64,000 nt of DNA, taken from IMG/VR virus record IMGVR_UViG_3300046559_000446, positions 1 through 64,000 of that record. One strand, 5' to 3'. The notes below the pieces were generated by a model. It did not search any database, was not told the origin of the DNA, and saw nothing but the letters and a program-made list of their open reading frames with translations. This DNA comes from a virus. Positions within the stretch are counted from its first letter, which is position 1. The number at the start of each line of letters is the position of its first letter. Positions 28,484 to 36,889 of this stretch are shown in pieces. The translations under genes were made by a program, and so were the position numbers.

Positions 28484-28962
28484 GCGAAGTTTTGAACGGA
28501 ATTTGCAGAGGCGGTCCGCTGAACGACCGGGGCCTGACCCACGACAGGCCTTTCAAGGTTTTGGTGGCCTCGAATAACGATGGCCAGGCCGGCGCCTATC
28601 ACTATGCCGGCAACAACGCCTGGCTTTGGCAGGCCGAAGGAGAAGAAGACCCAATGAGCAGAGCAGCCGAAGAGCAAATTGACATGCAAATCCGTGAAAA
28701 CGGCAAGGTTGCGCCCCGGATTACGCCGGAAATCATCGACCAGCGCATCCGCCAGGTGAAATACTACAATTTTCCCGACACCACCGTCATGATCTGCGCC
28801 ATCGAACTGATGAACGGATATCATGTCGTTGGCGAATCAGCCTGCGCCTCTCCAACCAATTACGACGCCGCCATTGGCCGGCGCATCGCTTATGATGACG
28901 CCCGCCGCAAGATTTGGTCATTGGAGGGCTACGTCCTCCGCAACGTGCTGAAGGGGCTATGA
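28480..28962 (+). CDS. N4 gp49 / Sf6 gp66 family protein with extra N-terminus
   Basis: This 160-residue protein has a C-terminal half (residues about 80-160: ITPEIIDQRIRQVKYYNF, CAIELMNGYHVVGESACA, NYDAAIGRRIAYDDARRKIW) that matches the phage N4 gp49/Sf6 gene 66 family. That family is common in podoviruses but its role is not known. The N-terminal 60 residues carry another small domain (CRGGPLNDRGLTHDRPFKVL) found alone in other phage proteins. The stop overlaps the next ATG by 4 nt. Confidence 0.8.
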   Translation: MSEVLNGICRGGPLNDRGLTHDRPFKVLVASNNDGQAGAYHYAGNNAWLWQAEGEEDPMSRAAEEQIDMQIRENGKVAPRITPEIIDQRIRQVKYYNFPDTTVMICAIELMNGYHVVGESACASPTNYDAAIGRRIAYDDARRKIWSLEGYVLRNVLKGL

Positions 28963-29102
28963 CTGCGCTCGATATCGCCATTTCGGTCTTCATCCTGCTG
29001 CTCGTCGCCCGCCTCTCCTACAACAAGGGGCGGCGCGACGAGCGCGCCGCTCGACACGGGGATTACGAAGATGAGCTTCATGATGAAATGCACAGTCGAT
29101 AA
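28959..29102 (+). CDS. 47-residue membrane protein
   Basis: This 47-residue protein has one transmembrane helix at its start (ALDIAISVFILLLVARLSY) and a charged tail (NKGRRDERAARHGDYEDELH). It starts inside the previous stop. The topology (helix then basic/acidic tail) fits a small accessory membrane protein or a holin-like peptide. No family is recognised. Confidence 0.5.
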   Translation: MTALDIAISVFILLLVARLSYNKGRRDERAARHGDYEDELHDEMHSR

Positions 29103-29286
29103 TCATCTGATGCCCGGCGGGCGACCGTCTCACCTGTTCGACGTCCATGTCGAGGGCGGCGAACCGCTGGTCAAGGCTGAATACACCATCATTGCCGACG
29201 ACGAGGATGAAGCGGCTCGCGAGGGACTAAAGCGGTTCCAGAAGGCCTATGATCTGACGCCGCTGCCATACATTGGCGATATTTGA
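29071..29286 (+). CDS. Small acidic hypothetical protein
   Basis: This 71-residue protein starts at ATG 29071, inside the previous gene (32-nt overlap). It reads FDVHVEGGEPLVKAEYTIIA, then DDEDEAAREGLKRFQKAYDL. The strand-then-helix pattern fits a small alpha/beta fold. The function is unknown. Confidence 0.5.
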   Translation: MSFMMKCTVDNHLMPGGRPSHLFDVHVEGGEPLVKAEYTIIADDEDEAAREGLKRFQKAYDLTPLPYIGDI

Positions 29287-29330
29287 AATAGGCGTTATAG
29301 TCCCTTCTGCTTTTCCAGAGAGGACGCGCC

Positions 29331-31865
29331 ATGCCTTTGGTGCCGGGCTTGCCCCTGAACATCCGCCAGACCAACGGCGGCGCGCCGCCGGCTATCTCGC
29401 CGGGCCTTTCCATCAAGCATGATGTGCATAATCCGCCCGGCGTTCCCGAAATGGACGACGCCGGCGCCGTCATCAAGATCGAGCATCCCGACGGCAGCGT
29501 CACTGTCTCCCTCGATGGCCGGTCGCTGGTCGACAAACCGGAACAAAACGTCGGCTGGTTCGCCAATTTGGCCGAGAAGATCAAGGAAGACGATCTCAGC
29601 GCGATCGCTGACGACCTGCTGCGCGGCATTGATGAGGATCTGTCGAGCCGCAACGACTGGATCGAGGAGCGCGCCCAGGGCATCAAGCTGCTGGGCTTCA
29701 AGATCGAAATTCCCAATCTTCAAAGCGCCGCCGATGGCGCTCCGGTCGACGGCATGTCAAAAGTGCGGCATCCGCTGCTGCAGGAGGCCGTGCTCCGCTT
29801 CCAGGCCAACGCCCGCTCCGAAATGCTGCCGACCGACGGGCCGATCAAGATCCGCGACGACGGCAGCAACTCCAACCTTCCTCGTGACGCACTGGCGACC
29901 GCCCTTGAAAAAGACCTCAATCACTACCTCACAGTCACCGCGACCGAATACTATCCCGACACCGACAAGATGTTCCTGCTGCTCGGATTTGGCGGGACAG
30001 CCTTCAAAAAGGTCTACAATTGTCCCTTACGGAACCGACCGGTCAGCGAATCCGTCGATGCTAATGACCTCATCGTCAACGACGCTGCGACTGATCTTGC
30101 GAACGCCAAGCGTGTTACCCATCGTTCCATGATGCGGCCTTCGACGGTCAAGCGCATGCAGATTATTGGCGCTTACCGCGACGTCGATCTCGACACGCCC
30201 AAGCCGCAGAGCCTCGACGCGGCCCAGGAAGCAGCCAAAAACCAGCAAGGGATCCAGGCCACCACCACGAGGCCCGACGACCGTGACCGCGAGATCTACG
30301 AGTGCTATTGCGAACTCGACCTCAAAGGCTATGAGCACAAATACAAGGGCAAGATCACCGGCCTCGAAATCCCCTACCGGGTCACCATCGATCTCTCCAG
30401 CCGCAAAATCCTTTCAATCGTCCGCAACTACGATGAAGACACGAAGGAGCTTCCTGAAGCTCGCGAAACCTTCGTCAAATATATTTTCGTGCCAGGATTG
30501 GGATTCTACGACATTGGCCTGCTCCATATATTGGGGAACACTACCAACGCTGTTACTGCTGCTTGGCGTGAGCTTCTGGATGCTGGAATGTTTAATAACT
30601 TTCCCGGCTTTCTCATGGCTGACACGGGCGCGCGTCAGAACACCAACATCTTCCGCGTCCCGCCGGGCGGCGGCGTTCTCGTCAAGACGGGCGGTCTTCC
30701 CATCAGTCAGGCGATTATGCCGCTTCCTTACCAGCCGCCGTCTCAAGCTTTGATGGCGCTGGTGCAAGACATGGCGCAGACCGGCCAGCGCAGCGGCGGC
30801 ACCGCCGAACTGCCCACCGGCGAAGGCAAGGCTGACATTCCCGTCGGCACCATCCTGGCGATGATCGAGCAGGCCCAGAAGGTGCTCAACAACGTCCACA
30901 AGCGCATGCACTCGGCTCAGTCGCAAGAATTTCGCCTGCTGATACGCTGCTTCAAGGAAAACCCCAAGGCGTTCTGGCAGCGCAACAAGAAGCCGTCCGC
31001 GCCATGGGACGAGCAGAATTTCCGCGCCGCGCTCGATCTGGCCGATCTGACCCCGCAGGCCGATCCGAACACCGCCAGCCATGGCCAGCGCGTGATGAAG
31101 ATCATGGCGCTCAAGCAGTTGCAGCAGCAGAACCCCACCATGTACGACCCGATCGCGATCGACACGGCGGCGCTGCAGGCGCTGGGCTGGAACAATCCGC
31201 AGCAATTCATGGCGCCGCCGGCGGCCCAGGCTGCGCCTCCTCCGCAAATCGTCCAGCAGCAGGCCGAGACGGCGGCCAAGACCCTCACCGCGCAGGCGGC
31301 GATGGTCACCGCCCAGGCGAAAGCCAAGGAATCTGGCGCGCGCGCCATGAACCTGATGGCGGAAGCCCAGACCATGGGCATGGACGAAACCGGCCAGGTC
31401 CAGCAGGATACGCCGGTCGATCAGCACCGCGCCGAATCGGAGCGCATCAAGGCCAACGCGCATGCGCAGCAGGCCGACACCCACCAGTCCGTCATGGGGG
31501 CCAAGGCCCAGGCTGACCTGCTGAACGCCCAGACCCGCCAGCAGGAAGTTCAGTTGAAACTGGGCGAAATGTCGATGAAGGACGCCCACCACGACGACGA
31601 GCAGCGCCTCAAGACGAGGGCGGAAACGATCGACATGGCCAAGCAGGTCATGGACAGCCACGCCGAGAACGCGCGCACCCAGGAGGAAATGCACCACGAT
31701 CACGCCCTGATGGGCCGCGAGCAGGCGCATGAGCACGAGATTGTCGAAAAGACCCACGCGCACGAGAAGGAACTGGAGGGCGTGAAGAAGACGGCGGCGA
31801 TCGCGGTCGCCAAGGCCAAACCCCGTCCGAAGCCAGCCGCCAAGCCGAAGGGTAAGAGCAAATGA
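29331..31865 (+). CDS. Portal protein
   Basis: This 844-residue protein follows the packaging genes and has the size and style of large podovirus portals. It forms the ring at the capsid vertex through which DNA passes. The body includes PLLQEAVLRFQANARSEMLP, FLLLGFGGTAFKKVYNCPLR and FVPGLGFYDIGLLHILGNTT, then AELPTGEGKADIPVGTILAM. These are typical of portals of phages with P22- or N4-like organisation. The C-terminal 170 residues are Ala-, Gln- and His-rich (GREQAHEHEIVEKTHAHEKE) and end in a basic Lys/Pro tail, perhaps a coiled-coil barrel. The start has GAGAGGA upstream. Confidence 0.85.
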   Translation: MPLVPGLPLNIRQTNGGAPPAISPGLSIKHDVHNPPGVPEMDDAGAVIKIEHPDGSVTVSLDGRSLVDKPEQNVGWFANLAEKIKEDDLSAIADDLLRGIDEDLSSRNDWIEERAQGIKLLGFKIEIPNLQSAADGAPVDGMSKVRHPLLQEAVLRFQANARSEMLPTDGPIKIRDDGSNSNLPRDALATALEKDLNHYLTVTATEYYPDTDKMFLLLGFGGTAFKKVYNCPLRNRPVSESVDANDLIVNDAATDLANAKRVTHRSMMRPSTVKRMQIIGAYRDVDLDTPKPQSLDAAQEAAKNQQGIQATTTRPDDRDREIYECYCELDLKGYEHKYKGKITGLEIPYRVTIDLSSRKILSIVRNYDEDTKELPEARETFVKYIFVPGLGFYDIGLLHILGNTTNAVTAAWRELLDAGMFNNFPGFLMADTGARQNTNIFRVPPGGGVLVKTGGLPISQAIMPLPYQPPSQALMALVQDMAQTGQRSGGTAELPTGEGKADIPVGTILAMIEQAQKVLNNVHKRMHSAQSQEFRLLIRCFKENPKAFWQRNKKPSAPWDEQNFRAALDLADLTPQADPNTASHGQRVMKIMALKQLQQQNPTMYDPIAIDTAALQALGWNNPQQFMAPPAAQAAPPPQIVQQQAETAAKTLTAQAAMVTAQAKAKESGARAMNLMAEAQTMGMDETGQVQQDTPVDQHRAESERIKANAHAQQADTHQSVMGAKAQADLLNAQTRQQEVQLKLGEMSMKDAHHDDEQRLKTRAETIDMAKQVMDSHAENARTQEEMHHDHALMGREQAHEHEIVEKTHAHEKELEGVKKTAAIAVAKAKPRPKPAAKPKGKSK

Positions 31866-33496
31866 ACAAGCCCATCCGCGCTGCGCTCCTGACGGCCAAG
31901 GCTCTTTATGACAAGCTGCCTCATGTCGTCGGCGGCGGCGCGCCGATGGCCAAAGGCGGCGTCGTCAAGGACATTCCCCAGATCATCATGCCTGGCGATC
32001 ACCCGGCCCGCATCGACACCCGGCTGGCGACGGGCGCCAAGCCGCTCGATCTGGGGCCAGGGCCGCGCACCGTCAACATGGCGGCGCTGCGCGCGACGCC
32101 GGCGCTGTTCGACAAGAACGTCGACATCCTGCGGCATTATCCGAATGTTTCGAAAGACGCGAGCAAGCTGTCGAACCAGGATCTGTCCGAGCATTTCATC
32201 AAGCACGTCAAGGACAACCTGCTGTGGCTACACGACCAGGTGCCCGACGAAACTCGCCAGCGATCCAAGCTGTGGTACGACGGCGCCAACAAGCTGGCCA
32301 AGGAGTGGGCCAAGAAATACGGCGTTTCGGAGGCGTCAGCCGCCGGCGCGCTGGCCGCGCTGTCGCCGCAGAAAGACTGGTTTCAGAACGTGTCGCTGGC
32401 CGAGCGCGTGTTGCATGCGATGAAGGGGCGCGGCAATAACGCCTACCACGGCGAAACCTTCTCGCCTGAGATGGAGGGCACTTATCGCGGCCTGGACAAG
32501 CTGGCCACCGAGAAGAACGAGCCAATCTTCCAGGCGATTAGAGGCAAGTCGCTGGGCGAAATTGATCAAATGGGTCACATCCCTCGCGACGAGCGCGCGG
32601 TCATGAAGGCGCTGTGGATCCGGATGCACGATCAGACCCATGGCGATCCCGGCTACAAGATCGCCACGCCTGAAGGCCACTTTGGCGAAATCGCCCGCAA
32701 CGCCGACGGCTCGCCATCGCGGGCGGGCTGGGGTTCGCTGGGCGAGATCGGCAAGGCGGTGCAGGCGATCGAGAGCAACGGCGAGCCGACCTTCATGAAC
32801 CGTCTGATGGGCGAGCGCCACAAGGTCCGCAATTTCTACAACAATATTCTCGACCCCAACTCGCAGCATGGCGACGTCACCATCGACACCCATGCGGTCG
32901 CCGCCGGCCTACTGCGCGCGCTGTCGGGCAATTCGCTTGAGGTGGCGCACAATTTCAGCAACTACGCCGGCAAGGGCGTTCCGGGCGCTGGCGGCTCCAA
33001 CGCCACCGGCGTGAACGGAACCTATCCGCTCTATGCCGACGCCTATCGCCAAGCCGCCAAAGAGCGCGGTATACTGCCTCGCGAAATGCAATCGATTACG
33101 TGGGAGGCGATCAGGGGATTGTTTCCCGACACCTTCAAAACTGATAAAAACAACGCCCATATCGACAGCATCTGGAACGACTACAAGCACGGAAGAAAAG
33201 GAATCGACGATGTCCGCAAAGAAATCCACGACTTCGCAGGGGGGATCCGGCCACCGGAGTGGCACGACACCTCTGGAGCGCCTGATGCACCGGTTCGGGG
33301 TGCCAGTGGACCGGGACTCGTACCTGGCCCTGGATCACGCGGGCCAGCCCCCCAAGGAATTATCGGCGGAACAGGAAATGGACCTCCCGGAGCACTTGCG
33401 CCGCAAGCACCCCGGCAGTCGGGGCTGATCTTGCCGCCCGGATACGCCTGTGGCGGCGCAGTCGCCAAAGCATTGGCCGCGACACGGTCGAATTAA
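31862..33496 (+). CDS. Enzyme-like protein of unknown function after portal
   Basis: This 544-residue protein overlaps the portal stop by 4 nt. It has KKYGVSEASAAGALAALSPQ KDW, then (about residues 315-345) RHKVRNFYNNILDPNSQHGD VTIDTHAVA, then YADAYRQAAKERGILPREMQ SITWEAIRG. I recognise this ordered set (LSPQ-x-W, K-x-x-x-F, TIDTHA, Q-x-I-T-W-E) from phage proteins of unknown role. It could be a helix-hairpin-helix enzyme, such as a DNA-glycosylase-like fold, but that is only an inference. The N-terminal 120 residues are Gly/Lys-rich (GGGAPMAKGGVVKDIPQIIM). The C-terminus is Gly/Pro-rich and ends in a CGGAVAKAL motif. Confidence 0.6.
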   Translation: MNKPIRAALLTAKALYDKLPHVVGGGAPMAKGGVVKDIPQIIMPGDHPARIDTRLATGAKPLDLGPGPRTVNMAALRATPALFDKNVDILRHYPNVSKDASKLSNQDLSEHFIKHVKDNLLWLHDQVPDETRQRSKLWYDGANKLAKEWAKKYGVSEASAAGALAALSPQKDWFQNVSLAERVLHAMKGRGNNAYHGETFSPEMEGTYRGLDKLATEKNEPIFQAIRGKSLGEIDQMGHIPRDERAVMKALWIRMHDQTHGDPGYKIATPEGHFGEIARNADGSPSRAGWGSLGEIGKAVQAIESNGEPTFMNRLMGERHKVRNFYNNILDPNSQHGDVTIDTHAVAAGLLRALSGNSLEVAHNFSNYAGKGVPGAGGSNATGVNGTYPLYADAYRQAAKERGILPREMQSITWEAIRGLFPDTFKTDKNNAHIDSIWNDYKHGRKGIDDVRKEIHDFAGGIRPPEWHDTSGAPDAPVRGASGPGLVPGPGSRGPAPQGIIGGTGNGPPGALAPQAPRQSGLILPPGYACGGAVAKALAATRSN

Positions 33497-33531
33497 CCTG
33501 ATACGGTGATTTAGCTTGAAGGATGACGCCG

Positions 33532-33786
33532 ATGTGTTTCTCGCTCGCCTGGCTTGAGAACTTGCTCATTTGGGTCGTCATCGTCGGCGCTCTCATCGCC
33601 ATCCTCCAACTTTTCGTGCCTTGGGTGCTGGCTCAAGTCGGGGATTTGGGCGGCGCTGTCGGCGTCGTCCTGCAGATCGTCAAGATCATTGTCTGGGCGG
33701 TGATCGTCATCTTTGTCATCTATGTGGTCTTCGACCTCATCAGTTGCCTGCTGTCGTCAGGCTCGCTGAAGTTGCCCAAGCCATAA
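33532..33786 (+). CDS. Small membrane protein, holin candidate
   Basis: This 84-residue protein has two or three transmembrane helices (LENLLIWVVIVGALIAILQL, VLQIVKIIVWAVIVIFVIYV) with almost no charges. ATG 33532 has an AAGGA at good spacing; ATG 33523 is the alternative. Size and topology suit a holin or other small phage membrane protein. It lies between the portal-associated gene and the Gly-rich protein, apart from the endolysin at 50.3 kb. Confidence 0.6.
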   Translation: MCFSLAWLENLLIWVVIVGALIAILQLFVPWVLAQVGDLGGAVGVVLQIVKIIVWAVIVIFVIYVVFDLISCLLSSGSLKLPKP

Positions 33787-33830
33787 CCCCACGGCTCCGG
33801 TAAGCCGCAATCCGAGAAGGGAAAACCCTG

Positions 33831-35111
33831 ATGTCTGAGGACAGCAAAAAGTTTCGCGCCGCGATGCGCGCCAAGGCCGAGCGTTTGGGGACGGCCTCGT
33901 CCGCAGGCAAGGTCGACTGTTCAAGTTTTGGCGACGTCGAGCAGGATCCGATTCACGCCGATAAGGCTCAAGGCCCGCGCCCGCTATCGAGGCGAGCCTT
34001 CAAAAGCGGCGGCGCCGTCCTCGGCGCTGCGGGCTTCAAGCACGGCGGGCGCGCCGCGCGCAAAAGCGGCGGCATGGCCCAGGCTTTCGGCAACGCCATC
34101 TTCAACAGCAGCATCAAGACAGCCGACAACGATCGCGAAGGTCACGTCGAGCGCAAGGGCGGCATGAAGAGCGGCGGCAGGAGCGGCAAGTTTGGCGGCG
34201 GCGGCGCTGGGCCGATCGGCGGCCAGACTGCAATCACCAATCTGGCGGCGCAGGATGCGCAGAAGCCGATGGCGGCTGCGGCCCAGCAAGCTGGCGTTGG
34301 CGCGGACGGTCCCGTCAAAGCCACCGCCGGCGGCAGCGGCCATATGTTTGGCATGGCGAAGGGCGGTCACCCGCACAAGGCCGAAGACGAGAAGTGCGCC
34401 AAGAAGCTGGTCGCGCATCACAAGGCTGACGGCGGCCCGCTTCCGTCACCTGCCGACGCCGGTCCGCCTCCCGGCCCGCCCGAAGCGACGCCCGCCGGCG
34501 CAGAGCAAGGCCCCGACATCAAGGAGGCGTTGCTTGAGGCTCTGATGCACGAGCACAAAAAGTCGAAGAAGCACAAGAAGGGTCCGCCGATGCCGCCTCC
34601 GGATGACGAGGAAGCGGAAGCGGCCCCGCCTCCCGACGATCAAGCCGGCCCGCCTCCGGGCCTTGGCGCCAAGCGCGGCGGCAAGGCGCGCAAGGATGGC
34701 GGCGGCGTCTACGACCCCAACGTCAAGCTCGGTCCGCGCGATGGCTACGCCAGCGGCGGCAAGACCAAGGGCAAGACCAACATCAATATTATCATTGGCC
34801 AACCTGGTGGCGCCTCTCCTCCCGATGCCGGCGGCGGACCTCCTCCCCCGCTGGCAGGGCCGCCGCCGGGGCCGGGGGCGGTTCCTGTGCCGCCTCCCGC
34901 GCCCCCGCCTGGCTTGCCTCCGGGCGGCGCGATGGGCGGACCGCCTCCGGGCGCGCCGCCGCCAATGCCGATGCCGCCTCCGGGCGGGCCGATGGGCCGC
35001 AAGCACGGCGGTCGAGCGTATCCGATTGAGCATGCTTCTGGCGGCGGCAAGGGCCGTCTGGAGAAAATCAAGGCATATGGGCTGGTTCCGCCCAAGGGGA
35101 GGATGGGGTGA
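33831..35111 (+). CDS. Gly/Lys/Pro-rich low-complexity protein
   Basis: This 426-residue protein is mostly disordered. It has repeated KHGGR/KRGGK/KSGG motifs (KHGGRAARKSGG, MKSGGRSGKFGGG, AKRGGKARKDGG, RKHGGRAYPIEHASGG). A basic His/Lys helix (LMHEHKKSKKHKKG) and a Pro/Gly collagen-like C-terminal region (PPPAPPPGLPPGG) follow. The start (SEDSKKFRAAMRAKAERLGT) is helical. The basic, Gly-rich style would suit DNA or capsid contacts; the function is unknown. HGGRAARKSGG recurs exactly in the protein at 40506. The stop overlaps the next GTG by 4 nt. Confidence 0.65.
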   Translation: MSEDSKKFRAAMRAKAERLGTASSAGKVDCSSFGDVEQDPIHADKAQGPRPLSRRAFKSGGAVLGAAGFKHGGRAARKSGGMAQAFGNAIFNSSIKTADNDREGHVERKGGMKSGGRSGKFGGGGAGPIGGQTAITNLAAQDAQKPMAAAAQQAGVGADGPVKATAGGSGHMFGMAKGGHPHKAEDEKCAKKLVAHHKADGGPLPSPADAGPPPGPPEATPAGAEQGPDIKEALLEALMHEHKKSKKHKKGPPMPPPDDEEAEAAPPPDDQAGPPPGLGAKRGGKARKDGGGVYDPNVKLGPRDGYASGGKTKGKTNINIIIGQPGGASPPDAGGGPPPPLAGPPPGPGAVPVPPPAPPPGLPPGGAMGGPPPGAPPPMPMPPPGGPMGRKHGGRAYPIEHASGGGKGRLEKIKAYGLVPPKGRMG

Positions 35112-35377
35112 ACATCGAAAAAACTGTAATCGACCATGCGCTTGTCATCGCTTTGGGGCTTCTGCTCCTGCTCTTCGCTTTTGCAGGCTTTATCATTTCC
35201 GCCCGCGCTCAGTCCATCGAAATTGGGCCGGGGGGCTTCTCGATTGGCCAGCAGCGTCACGGGCGCGGGCATGGCGAGGTGTGCGCGGAGTTGCGCCGCG
35301 CATGCATGTACAAGGAAGAGCGCGGTGAGGAAGGCATGGGAAACTGCCGTCGCTACCGCGAATCATGCCAATATTGA
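35108..35377 (+). CDS. Membrane-anchored or exported Cys protein
   Basis: GTG at 35108 opens an 89-residue protein. The N-terminus is hydrophobic (HALVIALGLLLLLFAFAGFI, then SARAQS), which looks like a signal peptide or anchor, with ARAQS as possible cleavage site. The rest is basic with four cysteines (GEVCAELRRACMYKEERG, CRRYRESC). It could be a periplasmic, disulfide-bonded protein such as a spanin-like or exclusion protein. No family is recognised. Confidence 0.6.
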   Translation: MNIEKTVIDHALVIALGLLLLLFAFAGFIISARAQSIEIGPGGFSIGQQRHGRGHGEVCAELRRACMYKEERGEEGMGNCRRYRESCQY

Positions 35378-35393
35378 ACAGGAGTGAAATCAG

Positions 35394-36122
35394 ATGGTCT
35401 TGCGTCATGTTGTAATTCGCGGAGTGGCCGATATCGGTGACGTGGTTCACCCCGCTGATCCCGGTTTTGGGCGTCCTGGCGGCGGCTGGAGTCCCGTTGA
35501 CCCCGGCTATGATCGCCCCAGCGGCGGCCATCCTGATCAAGGCCTCCCCGGCTACGGCCACCCCGATCAAGATCTGCCTGGCAGGCGCCCGCGTCCCGAC
35601 CAGGGTTTGCCTGGATACGGGCACCCGGATCAGGGCCTTCCCGGCTACGGGCATCCTGATCAAGGTCTTCCTGGCTATGGTCATCCGGATCAAGGACTAC
35701 CTGGTTATGGCCACCCCGATCAGGGTCTGCCTGGCTTGCCGGTTTATCCCAGTCAGGGACCGATTCTTCCAGCCGCTCCCGGCCATCCGATCCCCGTGCC
35801 GCGTGTGCCGGTGGTGCAGGTCATCCCGCTGCCCGAAGGCGCGGTGCTTCCGACTGAGCCTCCGCATCGCCCTGGCAGGATCGCCATCGTGGTCGAGGGC
35901 GAAACCAAGGCTGTCGGCTGGCTGCAGGGTTCGGATGACCTTCCGGTCGCCGCGCCCAAGGGCGAAGCGCCTGTCCCCGGCGGTCACTGGGTGGCGGTCG
36001 AAGTCAATCCGCAGGCAAGGCCCAAGAAATGCAGCGACGGCAGCGATGGCGTCGGCAAGACTGGCTTTGCCTGGGTGTTCGAAGTGAAGCCCGACTTTGG
36101 CACGGAGCCGACGTCGGTCTGA
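35394..36122 (+). CDS. Decapeptide-repeat protein
   Basis: This 242-residue protein has seven tandem copies of a ten-residue unit HPDQGLPGYG (residues about 46-115), with small changes in the second and third. A Pro-rich part (GPILPAAPGHPIPVPRVPVV) follows. A C-terminal domain (residues about 165-242) has IAIVVEGETKAVGWLQG and GHWVAVEVNPQARPKKCSDG. That domain may be a small beta fold. It may extend like a fibre, but its role is unknown. A 14-bp hairpin follows. Confidence 0.6.
   Translation: MVLRHVVIRGVADIGDVVHPADPGFGRPGGGWSPVDPGYDRPSGGHPDQGLPGYGHPDQDLPGRRPRPDQGLPGYGHPDQGLPGYGHPDQGLPGYGHPDQGLPGYGHPDQGLPGLPVYPSQGPILPAAPGHPIPVPRVPVVQVIPLPEGAVLPTEPPHRPGRIAIVVEGETKAVGWLQGSDDLPVAAPKGEAPVPGGHWVAVEVNPQARPKKCSDGSDGVGKTGFAWVFEVKPDFGTEPTSV
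35529..35735 (+). repeat. Seven coding 30-bp tandem repeats
   Basis: The DNA encoding HPDQGLPGYG repeats seven times at about 30-bp steps with synonymous changes, and one unit has an extra codon. The third-position variation with constant protein shows it is selected at protein level. It is not a CRISPR array. Confidence 0.85.
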
Positions 36123-36130
36123 AAACACAG

Positions 36131-36167
36131 AGGGCCGCTTCCAGTACATCCGTGGAAGCGGCCCTCA
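36131..36167 (+). terminator. Strong 14-bp hairpin
   Basis: GAGGGCCGCTTCCA (36131-36144) and TGGAAGCGGCCCTC (36154-36167) pair perfectly with a 9-nt loop. No T-run follows, so it may act as an mRNA-end stabiliser or factor-assisted terminator after the repeat-protein gene. Confidence 0.65.
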
Positions 36168-36227
36168 TACCCTCGGTCGACACCTTGAGCTTGTCTTACA
36201 TCAGAAACAAATCAGGTTCAAGCCCCA

Positions 36228-36440
36228 ATGCAGACTTTTAAGAGCGTTTTTGCCGAAGAACTAAAGAAGCTCCTGCGCGAGCAGATCGAATCCGCCAAGA
36301 ACGACCTCGCATACGGCGCCAGCATCACGACTTTCGAAGCCTATCGCGAGGCCGTCGGCGTCATACGCGGCCTTAGCGCCGCCATCGATACCGTCGATGA
36401 CGCCGAGCAGAAGGCCAACGATCGCGAGCGCGGCCTCTAA
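36228..36440 (+). CDS. Small helical hypothetical protein
   Basis: This 70-residue, all-helical protein (KSVFAEELKKLLREQIESAK, FEAYREAVGVIRGLSAAIDT, VDDAEQKANDRERG) resembles small phage proteins found just upstream of capsid genes. It may assist capsid assembly; this is inferred from position. No catalytic motif is present. Confidence 0.6.
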   Translation: MQTFKSVFAEELKKLLREQIESAKNDLAYGASITTFEAYREAVGVIRGLSAAIDTVDDAEQKANDRERGL

Positions 36441-36452
36441 ATTCTGTTGTCA

Positions 36453-36469
36453 GCACACTGACAGTGTGC
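36453..36469 (+). terminator. Small hairpin
   Basis: GCACACT (36453-36459) and AGTGTGC (36463-36469) form a perfect 7-bp stem with a 3-nt loop in the 57-bp gap before the GroES-like gene. There is no T-run. It may shape mRNA processing. Confidence 0.45.
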
Positions 36470-36497
36470 GAGTAATTGTGCGTCACAGGAGACGCGC

Positions 36498-36884
36498 ATG
36501 GCCTTTGCTTCGATGTTGCACGAGGAAGATCCGGTCCAGAAGGTGCTGAAGGAGCTTGGCGACCTGTCAGGGGTCGAAATTTTCCACAATCAATTGCTCG
36601 CTGCGGTCTACATCAGGCCCGATAAAACCAAGAGCGGCCTGTTCCTGGCCCAGCAGACCCTCAACGAGGATCGTTTTCAGTCCAAATTGGGCCTTGTCGT
36701 CAAGAAAGGCCCGCAGGCCTTCATCAGCGGCGGCGAATGGCAGTTCCCTGACATCGAACTGCATGACTGGATCCTGTTTCGCCCCTCGGACGGCTGGAAC
36801 ATCACCGTCAATGGCGTCCTGTGCCGCATCCTGACCGACACGGCCATCAAGGGGCGCATTGCGACGCCCGATCTCATCTGGTGA
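36498..36884 (+). CDS. GroES-like co-chaperonin
   Basis: This 128-residue protein resembles phage Cpn10/GroES-like proteins. The beta-barrel signature is LLAAVYIRPDKTKSGLFLAQ, the mobile loop is QTLNEDRFQSKLGLVVKKGP, and the barrel continues with FPDIELHDWILFRPSDGW, NITVNGVLCRILTDTAIKG and PDLIW at the end. Phage co-chaperonins such as T4 gp31 replace or help host GroES with host GroEL to fold capsid proteins. No GroEL partner is in the window, so it would use the host's. It lies just before the scaffold and capsid genes. Confidence 0.75.
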   Translation: MAFASMLHEEDPVQKVLKELGDLSGVEIFHNQLLAAVYIRPDKTKSGLFLAQQTLNEDRFQSKLGLVVKKGPQAFISGGEWQFPDIELHDWILFRPSDGWNITVNGVLCRILTDTAIKGRIATPDLIW

Positions 36885-36889
36885 GCGAC

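Noticed and set aside
30414-31763. Minus-strand frame of 449 codons
   Set aside because: Antisense shadow of the portal gene; no start signal.
35529-35735. 30-bp spaced repeats resembling a small CRISPR array
   Set aside because: The repeats are in frame, vary at third codon positions, have no unique spacers and encode a decapeptide repeat.
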